Shown: positions 25,264 to 32,346 of the stretch, piece by piece
Numbering within the stretch: the first letter of the stretch is position 1
Layout of the letters: the number at the start of each line of letters is the position of its first letter
Source: Methylobacterium sp. J-048
GTDB taxonomy: Bacteria > Pseudomonadota > Alphaproteobacteria > Rhizobiales > Beijerinckiaceae
Length of the DNA stretch: 64,000 nt
Direction of reading: 5' to 3'
NCBI RefSeq assembly: GCF_022829515.1
Contig: NZ_JAKSYL010000056.1
Location: 62,001-126,000, forward strand
Program-made: the position numbers and the translations under genes
The notes under the pieces: model-generated
The model's database searches: none
What the model saw: only the letters and a program-made list of their open reading frames with translations
What the model was told of the DNA's origin: nothing

Positions 25264-25339
25264 CCGGCAGGTGAACAGCAATCTCGCCCGGTATTCGGAT
25301 AGGAGCGTCGCGAGGATGCAGTAGGGCTTGGGCGGCGGA

Positions 25340-25642
25340 TCAGGCCAAAACCGGCTGCCGTCGCAATGTCGGCCTCGGGCGCCATTCGGTTACGAGCGCG
25401 TCGGCGATGCAGCCGATCTGATCGTCCTTCCGCCAAGCGGCCCGACAGACCAGCGTCTCCCCGGTACCATCGACCGTGAGGATGAATGCGTCGGGCACAT
25501 CATCTGTGCTCGGCAGCGTGATTTTGATGCCGCTCGGCGAGCGGTCCGACACGATGCACAGCACGGTCCTGTGCTCGTCGATCAGGATCCGACCGGTGAC
25601 GTCCGGTAGGCATAAGCGGGGCTCTGCTCGGCGCTCGATCAT
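25340..25642 (-). CDS. PilZ-domain protein (c-di-GMP receptor)
   Basis: About 100 residues from the ATG at 25642, which places RxxxR ('RAEPR', residues 5-9) and (D/N)xSxxG ('DRSPSG') at standard positions. An in-frame upstream start at 25684 would add 14 hydrophobic residues. It is a paralogue of the PilZ gene at 12960: both share 'VPDxF(V/I)L' and an 'A(A/V)WRKxxxxG' segment. A c-di-GMP readout protein in the same cargo as the GGDEF/EAL enzyme. Confidence 0.78.
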   Translation of the reverse strand: MIERRAEPRLCLPDVTGRILIDEHRTVLCIVSDRSPSGIKITLPSTDDVPDAFILTVDGTGETLVCRAAWRKDDQIGCIADALVTEWRPRPTLRRQPVLA

Positions 25643-25915
25643 TAAATAGGGCTCAAGACTGCACAAATACAGCAAGCACCTCACGCGTGTAGATTGGGCC
25701 TCTATAATCGTTCAAATTGTTTGGAACGAATTTTTGGGGCTTAGCAGTAGTCGATCGCTCACGTCGCTTAAAGCATGCCGCTGCAGGAGGAGCGTCCCCC
25801 TCCCCGCCGGTGTGCAAACGGTTGCGGATCATCGGCGAGCTCGCGCCTCGTATCGACCCGTCTGTGCGGATACCAAAAATTGCTGGAGAGAAAGTCGCGC
25901 CGATATTTCAGCCTG
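25643..25915. other. Intergenic stretch, nothing recognised
   Basis: About 270 bases of slightly lower GC between the PilZ gene and the small gene downstream of luxR. It probably contains the PilZ promoter. No repeat or RNA seen. Confidence 0.4.
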
Positions 25916-26146
25916 TTAGGCGTGCCGAGCCGTGAACTCCTCGAGCATGCGAAGCGCCTCCAGCCGCCTATCGTCGTTCGGGAGTGCGCGAAAGGCTCGG
26001 ATCAACCTGCCCAGCAGGAGCGTGCCGTGCAGATCACCGACCACGTCCAGATCGACTGCATGTTCGTTCCAAAAGGCGTCCTCGGATACGCCGAGGGTTG
26101 CCGCGATCAATCGCAGGAGTTGAGCTTCGTGTTCGTCGTACGCCAA
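25916..26146 (-). CDS. Small protein downstream of luxR
   Basis: 76 residues from a TTG at 26146 ('LAYDEHEAQLLRLIAATLGV'); the longer frame to 26350 lies over the luxR 3' end and is not supported. The sequence 'DVVGDLHGTLLLGRLIRAFR' and 'RRLEALRMLEEFTARHA' is helical and XRE-tail-like. It lies 45 bases after luxR on the same strand, so it may be cotranscribed and modulate it; this is inference from position. Confidence 0.5.
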   Translation of the reverse strand: MAYDEHEAQLLRLIAATLGVSEDAFWNEHAVDLDVVGDLHGTLLLGRLIRAFRALPNDDRRLEALRMLEEFTARHA

Positions 26147-26190
26147 GGGCTGCTCTGATCCTCTGCCGGTCGATGCGGGCTGCCCCCTAC

Positions 26191-26922
26191 CTAGACGATC
26201 AGACCGAGCCGGAAACCCTCTGCTACCGACTGAGCTCGATTGCGCGTACGAAGCTTCATGCGCACGCCACGTAGGTGAGAGTCGACGCCGTGTTCCGAGA
26301 TGCCCATGATCTCGCCGATTTCCCAATCGGTTTTGCCTTCGGCAGACCATTGCAGGGTCTCACGCTCGCGCGGTGAAAGAGCTGCGGATTTTTCGGCTGG
26401 CTGGCCGCGCACGAGTAGGCCGTGGCCGAAAGCATAGCTCGCTACGAGCGTAAGCATCCCTCGATGCTCCGGGGCGATCTCCAGCCGGCGGCCCGCGAAG
26501 CTCATCCCGCCCATCTCGCCTTCGACGGTTGTCAAAGGTACCGTGTAGCCGTCGCGGAGACCAAATTCGGCGGCCTCATTCATGACTTGAACGGCGGTCC
26601 CCGACGTGGGGGTCGGAAGAGTGGGATCGCTCCACCCAAACCCAGTTTGTCTCTGCAGGGTTTGCGCTACGATCGGATCATGTGCGGCGTATCGCCGATG
26701 TAGATACCGTTGGCGCCACTCATCGGGGACATTCTCCATCACCAGGAACTGCCGGTTGAAGCCGGTCAGGGCGGGAGATGACGGAAGAAGCGCGGCGATG
26801 ATCGCGTCGACGCCAAAACCCGCGAGTTGTCGCTGTACCGTCGCCACCACCTCTGGGACGCTGCCGGCTCGGTCAAGCTCTTTGAGCAACTTGAGCGTGT
26901 GATCGAGTGATTTTCTGCTCAC
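26191..26922 (-). CDS. LuxR-type acyl-homoserine-lactone-responsive regulator
   Basis: About 243 residues from a GTG at 26922 ('VSRKSLDHTLKLLKELDRAG'), the usual LuxR length; the frame is open upstream but without family similarity. The N-terminal autoinducer-binding domain shows 'WRQRYLHRRYAAHDPIV' and 'TGFGWSDP', with the conserved Trp/Tyr/Asp pocket residues. The C-terminal GerE-type HTH is 'LSPRERETLQWSAEGKTDWE' followed by 'GISEHGVDSHL'. It is divergent from luxI, the standard quorum-sensing arrangement, and lies inside the prophage cargo. Confidence 0.92.
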   Translation of the reverse strand: MSRKSLDHTLKLLKELDRAGSVPEVVATVQRQLAGFGVDAIIAALLPSSPALTGFNRQFLVMENVPDEWRQRYLHRRYAAHDPIVAQTLQRQTGFGWSDPTLPTPTSGTAVQVMNEAAEFGLRDGYTVPLTTVEGEMGGMSFAGRRLEIAPEHRGMLTLVASYAFGHGLLVRGQPAEKSAALSPRERETLQWSAEGKTDWEIGEIMGISEHGVDSHLRGVRMKLRTRNRAQSVAEGFRLGLIV

Positions 26923-27095
26923 GACGGCCCCTATCGTCTGCTCTCGAAAACTTCGAGCTGCAGTTCGACCGACGATAGCATCCGAGACCTCATCTCCGGA
27001 AATAGCCCGCAGCGCGCAACAAACGGGCCGACACCACGCGTTCGCGTGGTGTCGCGCGCCTGGTTGGGCGGGCACACCAAGCACGGAGGTGTTAC
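26923..27095. promoter_or_regulatory. luxR-luxI divergent control region with nested dyads
   Basis: Two symmetric elements lie in the 173-base divergent region. Near luxR, 'ctatcgtc' (26931-26938) pairs with 'gacgatag' (26971-26978) around an inner palindrome 'ctcgaaaacttcgag' (26943-26957). Near luxI, 'cgacaccacgcg' (27029-27040) pairs exactly with 27043-27054 across two bases. A strong ribosome site 'ggagg' precedes the luxI ATG. Either dyad could be the lux-box-like operator, though neither matches the classical ACCTG-type box; the second could also form a leader hairpin. Confidence 0.6.
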
Positions 27096-27728
27096 ATGAT
27101 CCAGGTTATCACTGCAGCCAACATCGATCACAACAAAGAGCTTATGGAGCAAGCGTGGCGTCTGCGTCATAAGATTTTCGTGGAAGAGATGGGCTGGGCA
27201 GCGATCGCGCGCGATGACAAACGTGAGATCGACGAATTCGACGATGAACACGCCGTCCATCTTCTAGCCGTCGAAGACGATGAAGTAGTCGGATACTCCA
27301 GGCTACTCCCGACCGCACGACCCTACGTTCTATCCACTCATCTACCTCAGCTATGCGAGGTCGACCCGCCCTGTTCGCCGTATATCGTCGAGTGGAGCCG
27401 GATCGGCGTCGCCGGCACCGCTCGTACCTCAGGCCGTCGGCTCAACCCGACTGCCCTGGCCATTCTCACTGGCATCGTGGAGTGGGGATTACCTCGCGGC
27501 CTGAAAGGCTTCGTCTCCGAAATGCCGACGAGTTGGCTCCTCCGGCTGCTGCAGTTGCATATCCATGCTCTGCCGCTCGGTCTCCCGCAAATGATCGACG
27601 ATGTCGAGATCGTTGCGGTCAATGCCGGCTTCGACGGTCGCAGCCTCCGGCAACTTCAAAAGATGCGCGGCAGCACGGACTCGGTCTTGGCGCCAGAGAG
27701 CCGGGTCGCTGCCCGGTTGGCAAGCTGA
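27096..27728 (+). CDS. LuxI-type acyl-homoserine-lactone synthase
   Basis: 210 residues, usual size. Catalytic N-terminal residues are present: Arg and Phe in 'WRLRHKIFVEEMGW', 'DEFDDEHAVHLLAV' and 'GYSRLLPT', then 'EWSRIGV' with the conserved Glu and Arg, and the C-terminal acyl-chain region. It makes an N-acyl-homoserine lactone from S-adenosylmethionine and an acyl carrier; the chain length cannot be read. The ATG at 27096 has a good GGAGG site. It is divergent from luxR. Confidence 0.93.
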   Translation: MIQVITAANIDHNKELMEQAWRLRHKIFVEEMGWAAIARDDKREIDEFDDEHAVHLLAVEDDEVVGYSRLLPTARPYVLSTHLPQLCEVDPPCSPYIVEWSRIGVAGTARTSGRRLNPTALAILTGIVEWGLPRGLKGFVSEMPTSWLLRLLQLHIHALPLGLPQMIDDVEIVAVNAGFDGRSLRQLQKMRGSTDSVLAPESRVAARLAS

Positions 27729-27744
27729 AGAAGGCCTTTATCTC

Positions 27745-27924
27745 ATGAACAACGCGCCGGCCAACGGCAGTGATGTCGAGGACGACAGTGAGCTCATAAA
27801 GCGCGCCGTAAACCAAGCCCTCGATCTTCGACAGACTGTCAACGAACTTTTCGATCCGCAGTTACTCGAACTCGTGGACTTAGTGCTGATCGAACTCGGA
27901 CGGCGCACCGCCAAGCTGAGTTGA
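27745..27924 (+). CDS. Small acidic protein downstream of luxI
   Basis: 59 residues from the ATG at 27745, 16 bases after the luxI stop. Acidic N-terminus ('SDVEDDSELIKRAVNQALDL') and a C-terminal amphipathic helix ('LLELVDLVLIELGRRTAKLS'). No family is recognised. The close spacing implies cotranscription with luxI; a role in the quorum circuit is possible but unproven. Confidence 0.6.
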   Translation: MNNAPANGSDVEDDSELIKRAVNQALDLRQTVNELFDPQLLELVDLVLIELGRRTAKLS

Positions 27925-28155
27925 GTTGACGATCGCATCGCTCCCCCGGCCTTTGCTAACGGTGCGTGCGATCCTCTCCAGGCAGCGGGATCGCCCTCTG
28001 CTTCAACTCTATCCTACCGTCGCTGGATAAAGGCAATGATCCAGCGACGGTCACCTGTAAGCTACAAAGTCTTGCTGCCGATGCCACGCTTCATTTCGCG
28101 GCTCGGGCATTGTGCTGATTTTACTAGCATTAAAAACAAACTAAGGACTTCGAAA

Positions 28156-28617
28156 ATGCCTGAAACTTATCTTCAAGGATTGCAGTCCCATTCATTTGTG
28201 AAGATCGCAGCTGAGATCACGGCTGCCTACGTCTCTCACAACCATGTCGCCGCCGCTGAGCTGCCAAAGTTGTTTGAGTCCGTTTACTGGGCTCTCTTCC
28301 ACCTTCAGCATCCATCGAAGGCAGCTCGGTCAGCCGCATCAACCACCGAATTGGCGACCCCGGCGCAGATCCACAAGTCGATCCAGAACGACCACATTAT
28401 GAGCTTCATCGACGGGCGTCTGTACAGGACACTCAAACGGCACCTGACCACCCATGGCCTTACTCCCGAGACGTATCGCGCCCGTTACGGCCTGCCCCAC
28501 GACTACCCGATTGTTGCGCCCAGCTACACCGAGCAGCGCTCTGCGATCGCTCGGGCGATCGGTCTTGGGGTGCCGGGCGCACAGGCTGCTCGGCGGCCGC
28601 AACAGGCAGCGGAATGA
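28156..28617 (+). CDS. MucR/Ros-family transcriptional regulator lacking zinc-ligand cysteines
   Basis: 153 residues from the ATG at 28156; the frame is open to 28036 but family similarity begins here ('SFVKIAAEITAAYVSHNHV'). The DNA-binding part 'KRHLTTHGLTPETYRARYGL' is typical of MucR. The preceding stretch reads 'DHIMSFIDGRLYRTLKRHL', where Ros has two Cys; here these positions are Ser and Asp, so no classical Cys2His2 zinc site can form. Zinc-less Ros/MucR homologues are known in Mesorhizobium. The C-terminal tail ends 'ARRPQQAAE', the same as the chimera at 16749-17159. Confidence 0.85.
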   Translation: MPETYLQGLQSHSFVKIAAEITAAYVSHNHVAAAELPKLFESVYWALFHLQHPSKAARSAASTTELATPAQIHKSIQNDHIMSFIDGRLYRTLKRHLTTHGLTPETYRARYGLPHDYPIVAPSYTEQRSAIARAIGLGVPGAQAARRPQQAAE

Positions 28618-28853
28618 TTGAGTGGCACGTCCCAAGCGAGGCCATTCCCTGACTGGTACCGCTCAGGACGCGATTAGGTTTTGTCACAGCGGCTTCCTGG
28701 ACTCGGCTTCGACCCGGACCCAGCGTCATTAGCTCCCGTGCTGTTCGTCGTTCCAGATCGGCTCATATTGCCCGTCGAAGGACCGCTTCCACTTGCTCAC
28801 GGCGTAAAGCCGGATCCGGCATCGTTTGCCTCGGTGCTGTTCTCGGTCCCGGA
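28618..28853. other. Intergenic stretch, nothing recognised
   Basis: About 235 bases after the MucR-family gene. No terminator-like hairpin with T-run, repeat or coding frame of interest was found. Confidence 0.4.
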
Positions 28854-28943
28854 CTAGCTCGTCGGCGCAGAGTTATTATCGGCGGCGAGTGCCGCTGAGT
28901 TGGTCACTAGTAAGCCGGCAACGGCGAGCGTCATGACCTTCAT
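28854..28943 (-). CDS. Tiny exported peptide
   Basis: 29 residues ('MKVMTLAVAGLLVTNSAALA' then 'ADNNSAPTS'): a complete signal peptide with an A-L-A cleavage site and only about nine mature residues. It overlaps, in another frame, the 3' end of the PIN-like remnant. It may be the 5' end of a lost secreted-protein gene rather than a real peptide. An alternative start six codons upstream (28961) exists. Confidence 0.35.
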   Translation of the reverse strand: MKVMTLAVAGLLVTNSAALAADNNSAPTS

Positions 28944-29670
28944 CACATATCTTCCTATCATAATATGAGATTGAACCTGCGTGCACGGATAGCGGCGATG
29001 CTTCTGGGCCTGAGGCAGTGTGTAGATGGGGCGGTATTGAAGCCCGGTTCTCCCATGGCCTCCCAATGCCACGCTTGATGAATTCGGCCAGCGATAAACC
29101 GGATGCGGGGAAGCCCTTCAAAAACACGACGCGACCGCCTTGTCTGTAGGCGTCATTGATCGGTCCATTCTTTGCGTCCAGCGAAAGCACCACGCCGGTG
29201 AATGCTCGGGCGCCCAACGAGCGATCAGCCTCATTCTTGTATAGTTTGGTCTTGGTTCTCAGGGCGCCGAGTGAGGTTTTCTGCAGGGCGAGAAAGGCGA
29301 TTTCCTCTTGCTGAGCCCAACGGCCCTGACCGAAGCCACCAACCCGCTGCTCATTTGCAGGTAGGCTCGCCTCGGCAAAGCCGAACAAGACGTCAGCGGA
29401 AATCGAGCAGTCGCTGATCGTCTTGTCGATAAATGCCTTCAGCTCGGGCTTCTTCTCGGCGATCGGCGGGATCTCAAATTCGGCTTCGCGTGTAATACAG
29501 ACGCAAAATTCGTCCTTCGGCAGCTCCTTGGCGAGATCAATGCCGAGTGCAAACAGCAGATCCCAGACATTGTTGTCGATAAAGACGCTGAGCAGATCCT
29601 GGGCAATGTCATCGAGGTTAGCGGCAGCTCTGCCACGGCGCCATCCGTTGGAACATGCTAGGAACGCCAA
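28876..29670 (-). pseudogene. PIN-like nuclease gene, truncated
   Basis: The open minus-strand frame carries a convincing core from about 29600 to 29060: 'LSVFIDNNVWDLLFALGIDL', which matches the first strand and acidic residue of PIN-type nucleases, then 'TREAEFEIPPIAEKKPELKA', 'LYKNEADRSLGARAFTGVVL' and 'GRVVFLKGFPASGLSLAEFI'. No ATG or strong alternative start precedes the core, and the frame runs straight into the 146-bp repeat at 29650. The last 60 residues look non-coding, so the natural stop is probably also lost. AT-richer than its surroundings. Confidence 0.45.
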
Positions 29671-29795
29671 GCGGCGATGTGGGCCGCACCACTGCGTTCA
29701 ATGCTGCCCCACCAGGAAGGTCCACCACTCCCCGTAGGCCTCGGTCACACGCCCTCCTGGACGAGCGGCGACGTGCTCCTCTGGATGAAGCGCGC
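29650..29795 (+). repeat. 146-bp direct repeat, right copy
   Basis: Near-identical to 19978-20123 in the same orientation, offset 9672 bases. It covers 27 bases upstream of the DUF6362-like gene and its first 40 codons; here the gene continues intact. The left edge coincides with the 5' truncation of the PIN-like gene. Confidence 0.9.
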
Positions 29796-30081
29796 CTTCG
29801 ACACCAACCCGAAGACGCGCAGCGCGGCCGAGATCCGGCCCATCACCTGGCCCAACGTCTACTTGTCGGTCACCGACCCGGACTGGGCCCATAAGCGAGA
29901 CGTGATCTTGGCTTGGGCCCGCTGCCGTGCGTGCAAGGAAAGCTTCCAGGAGTTCACCCGCGGGCGCGGATGGGGCTCTTCTGCAACGCTGTACCGCATT
30001 CGAGATGAAGCGGCCGAAGAGATCGCGCAGGGGATCAATGCGGCGATCGTCCGCGCCCAGACAGATCAAAATAATGCTTGA
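29677..30081 (+). CDS. DUF6362-like phage protein
   Basis: 134 residues. 'WTSGDVLLWMKRAFDTNPKT' and 'RPITWPNVYLSV' followed by 'VILAWARCRACKESFQEFTR', 'GWGSSATLYRIRDEAAEEIA' match the layout of DUF6362 proteins found near terminase/portal genes of rhizobial and Mu-like phages. The second half is HTH-like ('SFQEF...TLYRIRDEA'). A truncated copy of its 5' part is present at 19978. The first 25 residues may not be native, since the conserved part starts near 'TPSWTSGD'. Confidence 0.65.
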   Translation: MWAAPLRSMLPHQEGPPLPVGLGHTPSWTSGDVLLWMKRAFDTNPKTRSAAEIRPITWPNVYLSVTDPDWAHKRDVILAWARCRACKESFQEFTRGRGWGSSATLYRIRDEAAEEIAQGINAAIVRAQTDQNNA

Positions 30082-30156
30082 CGGTGAGAAAACCGCCCCC
30101 GGATCAATGCGGTGTTGCTGACCGATGTCGCTCGGCACCACCATTGGGGACCAACC

Positions 30157-30900
30157 GTGCAAGCAACGACGAAGTCGCCGAGCACCACCCAGCCGAAGAA
30201 GCTGAGAGCCGCTGTCGCCGGCCGGCGCCGGAAGCAACCCGTCCACCTCGCGCCCATCACCGCGCGGGACACGTACGTTGATGTCGGAACCAAGCTGGTC
30301 GCCGACCCCAGCGAGTACGGCAGCTTCACCCACGCACCGTTCAACCGCCGGGTCGACGTGTTGGAGGACGAGATCTCCAACCACCGCATCAGCATCTCGC
30401 AGTACGAGATCGGCCGCACCATCCAGGCCGTGTTCGAGCGGGCCTCCGGCGCTCGCCTTGGCTCCGGCGGGATGGGGGAAGGCGGCTCGCGCGACCAGAC
30501 GATCGCCAACGAGCTGAAGGTCATCTACGCGATCGAGGACGCCGAGACGGTCCGGCGCTACGTCTCCCGGATCGAGCGCGTGATCGGCACGGTGGGGGCG
30601 CGGTTCCTGCGCCAGGTGCTCGCCGACGGGACGACGTTCGCCCAGTACGCCGAAGCCCGCGGCAAGGGTGGGGAGCGCGGACGCAATCAGATCGGCGAAC
30701 ACTTCCGGCTCTTGCTCGAAGGGCTCGACGACGCCTGGGCCGCGCGCGGCGCCGCGATCTTCGAGGAGGACGCCAAGGGCGAGGCACACCCGCGGATCCT
30801 GGCGCAGCGGGCGCAGCGCGAGGCCACCGAGACGGACGAGCGCGGGCGCGTTGTGCCGCAGGGCCAGGGCTATCGCTGGGGCCGCCGCACGCAAGATTGA
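30157..30900 (+). CDS. Hypothetical phage protein
   Basis: About 247 residues from a GTG at 30157 ('VQATTKSPSTTQPKKLRAAV') preceded by a GGGGA site; an upstream GTG at 30112 in the same frame cannot be excluded. Basic N-terminus, then a helical body ('YEIGRTIQAVFERASGARLG', 'VIYAIEDAETVRRYVSRIER', 'QIGEHFRLLLEGLDDAWAAR'). Proteins like this follow DUF6362-type genes in rhizobial prophages, but no function is known to me. Confidence 0.65.
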   Translation: MQATTKSPSTTQPKKLRAAVAGRRRKQPVHLAPITARDTYVDVGTKLVADPSEYGSFTHAPFNRRVDVLEDEISNHRISISQYEIGRTIQAVFERASGARLGSGGMGEGGSRDQTIANELKVIYAIEDAETVRRYVSRIERVIGTVGARFLRQVLADGTTFAQYAEARGKGGERGRNQIGEHFRLLLEGLDDAWAARGAAIFEEDAKGEAHPRILAQRAQREATETDERGRVVPQGQGYRWGRRTQD

Positions 30901-31581
30901 GCTTGACCGCTGACAGCGGTTTGGTGCAAAGAATCCAGTGTCGCGAAACGTATGCCCGGGCCGAGAGGTGCCGGGCATCGGCGTTTCTGGGGTCAGCCCC
31001 CAACAGCGAATGCGGGAGGCGATCATGAAGCGCTGATCGCCGCCTGCTCTCACACTCGACAGACAGACCTATAGCGGCCCTACCAAGCCGGGATCGGGCA
31101 ACAGCCTCGCGCCCCCGATCAAGCTCGCCGCACGACGACCCCCGATCCCCCGAGCTCCAGCAGCTGGAGAAATGGCCGCACGTCACGGGCGGCCGAGAGG
31201 ACAGAGCCGAGGCCCACATCATCGCAGACCTCGCGGGAGCTACAGGCTCACCGCTTCAGCCCTGCGGGTGTGAGAGCCGACGTCTCACCTTCAACGAAGC
31301 TTGGAAGGGCCGCCGCGCCGTCGGCGTATATCCGGCCGAGAGACCCGCCGTCACACGGGCCGCCAGCCGAGGGGCGATGCCTCGGCACCCTTTCACGAAT
31401 GGTGCGGCGCGCTCCGGCGCGTGGAAAAGGCATCGCAGTAAGCCGGCCAGCCAGGACGCCCGAAAGACCCGCAGCTGCCCCCGGGCAGTGGTTGAAGCTG
31501 TAGCCCCGGCCCGCACCTACCTCCTCCGCTCCCAAAGCGGCTCATTCCTTGATAGGGTCGCGCCATGACGGATCCGCGGCC
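30901..31581. other. Long gap with only low-confidence frames
   Basis: About 680 bases. Several Arg/Pro-rich frames are open on both strands, but all overlap and none shows a domain. The plus-strand stretch near 31270-31560 ('FNEAWKGRRAVGVYPAERPA', 'MPRHPFTNGAARSGAWKRHR') is the most protein-like and could be the remnant of a small phage gene. In complete Mu-like phages this interval would hold head and tail-assembly genes, which are absent. Confidence 0.4.
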
Positions 31582-31968
31582 GTGACCGAACGCGACATCG
31601 TCCAGCGCTTGCACGGCCTCTGCCTCCTGGCGGATCGCCTGCGCGCCCCGAGTCACCGGCACACCGCCGAGGACTACGTCGCCGATCGGGACGAGATCCG
31701 CGACCACGTCCGGCGCCTCTACAAGGATCTGACCGGCACCTGGCCGGGCCACGAGGCCGATACGGCCGATCCGGAACGCCGCCAGCGCCCGCCGGTGCCA
31801 ACGGCGATCCTGCGCCACCGCGAACGCACGAAGGCCGCTCGCGCACGCGCCATCCGCGACGTCACCGTCGTCGTGTTCGACGACTGCACCGAGCTCACCG
31901 TCGAGCGGCCGGCCACGCGCCTGGTGCAGCACAGCCGGGACGTCCCGCAACCGATGCAGAGCTGTTGA
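31582..31968 (+). CDS. Hypothetical phage protein
   Basis: 128 residues from a GTG at 31582 ('VTERDIVQRLHGLCLLADRL'). Helical N-terminal half ('EDYVADRDEIRDHVRRLYKD') and a C-terminal strand-like region ('RDVTVVVFDDCTELTVERPA'). It is followed after two bases by another small gene, forming a short operon that leads into the tail genes. Confidence 0.55.
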   Translation: MTERDIVQRLHGLCLLADRLRAPSHRHTAEDYVADRDEIRDHVRRLYKDLTGTWPGHEADTADPERRQRPPVPTAILRHRERTKAARARAIRDVTVVVFDDCTELTVERPATRLVQHSRDVPQPMQSC

Positions 31969-31970
31969 TC

Positions 31971-32171
31971 ATGGCCGATACGGTGACGAACGATCGGATC
32001 GCCGCCCTCGGTCGCGATCTGCAGGCGGCGCGGAAGGCGCAGCGTGACGCGGCCGACCAACTCGTCGACGCACGTCGCGCCGTGACCGCCCGGGAGATGG
32101 ACCTCTGGGCGGCCGAGCGTCTCGCCAATCGCCTGCACGAGCGCTTCCTGGCGCTGGTCGATGGCTCCTGA
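31971..32171 (+). CDS. Small coiled-coil phage protein
   Basis: 66 residues. A continuous heptad-rich helix ('IAALGRDLQAARKAQRDAAD', 'LWAAERLANRLHERFLALVD'). Starts two bases after the previous stop. Position just before the tail sheath suggests a phage gene; function unknown. Confidence 0.55.
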   Translation: MADTVTNDRIAALGRDLQAARKAQRDAADQLVDARRAVTAREMDLWAAERLANRLHERFLALVDGS

Positions 32172-32186
32172 TCACGGGCCACCACC

Positions 32187-32340
32187 ATGAAGTTCATCCG
32201 CATCCTGGATCCGCGCACCGGCAAGGTTGTCGCCATTCCAGTGCCCGTCAAAGGCACCCGCTGACCTGCACGACAGCGGCGCACCCGCCGCCTCCGCCGC
32301 GCCCGCCGGCGCTCCCGCCGCCACCGAGCACCAGGGCTAA
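32187..32340 (+). pseudogene. DUF2635-like phage gene, frameshifted
   Basis: The ATG at 32187 encodes 'MKFIRILDPRTGKVVAIPVP' plus five residues and a TGA at 32262. This matches the N-terminus of the small DUF2635 protein that precedes the tail sheath in Mu-like phages. The rest of such a protein (Ala/Pro/Gly-rich, 'DLHDSGAPAASAAP', stop at 32338-32340) continues in another frame, so a small deletion or indel around 32260 is likely. The sheath gene starts at 32347. Confidence 0.55.
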
Positions 32341-32346
32341 GCCGCG

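Noticed and set aside
29698..31053. 451-residue minus-strand frame over phage genes
   Set aside because: Composition (Arg/Asp/Gly/Ala/Val) is that of an antisense frame to the DUF6362-like gene and its neighbour; no domain and no ribosome site.
31264..31503. Plus-strand Arg/Pro-rich frame starting at about 31270
   Set aside because: Competes with equally open frames on both strands and has no family features; kept only as possible debris in the gap entry.
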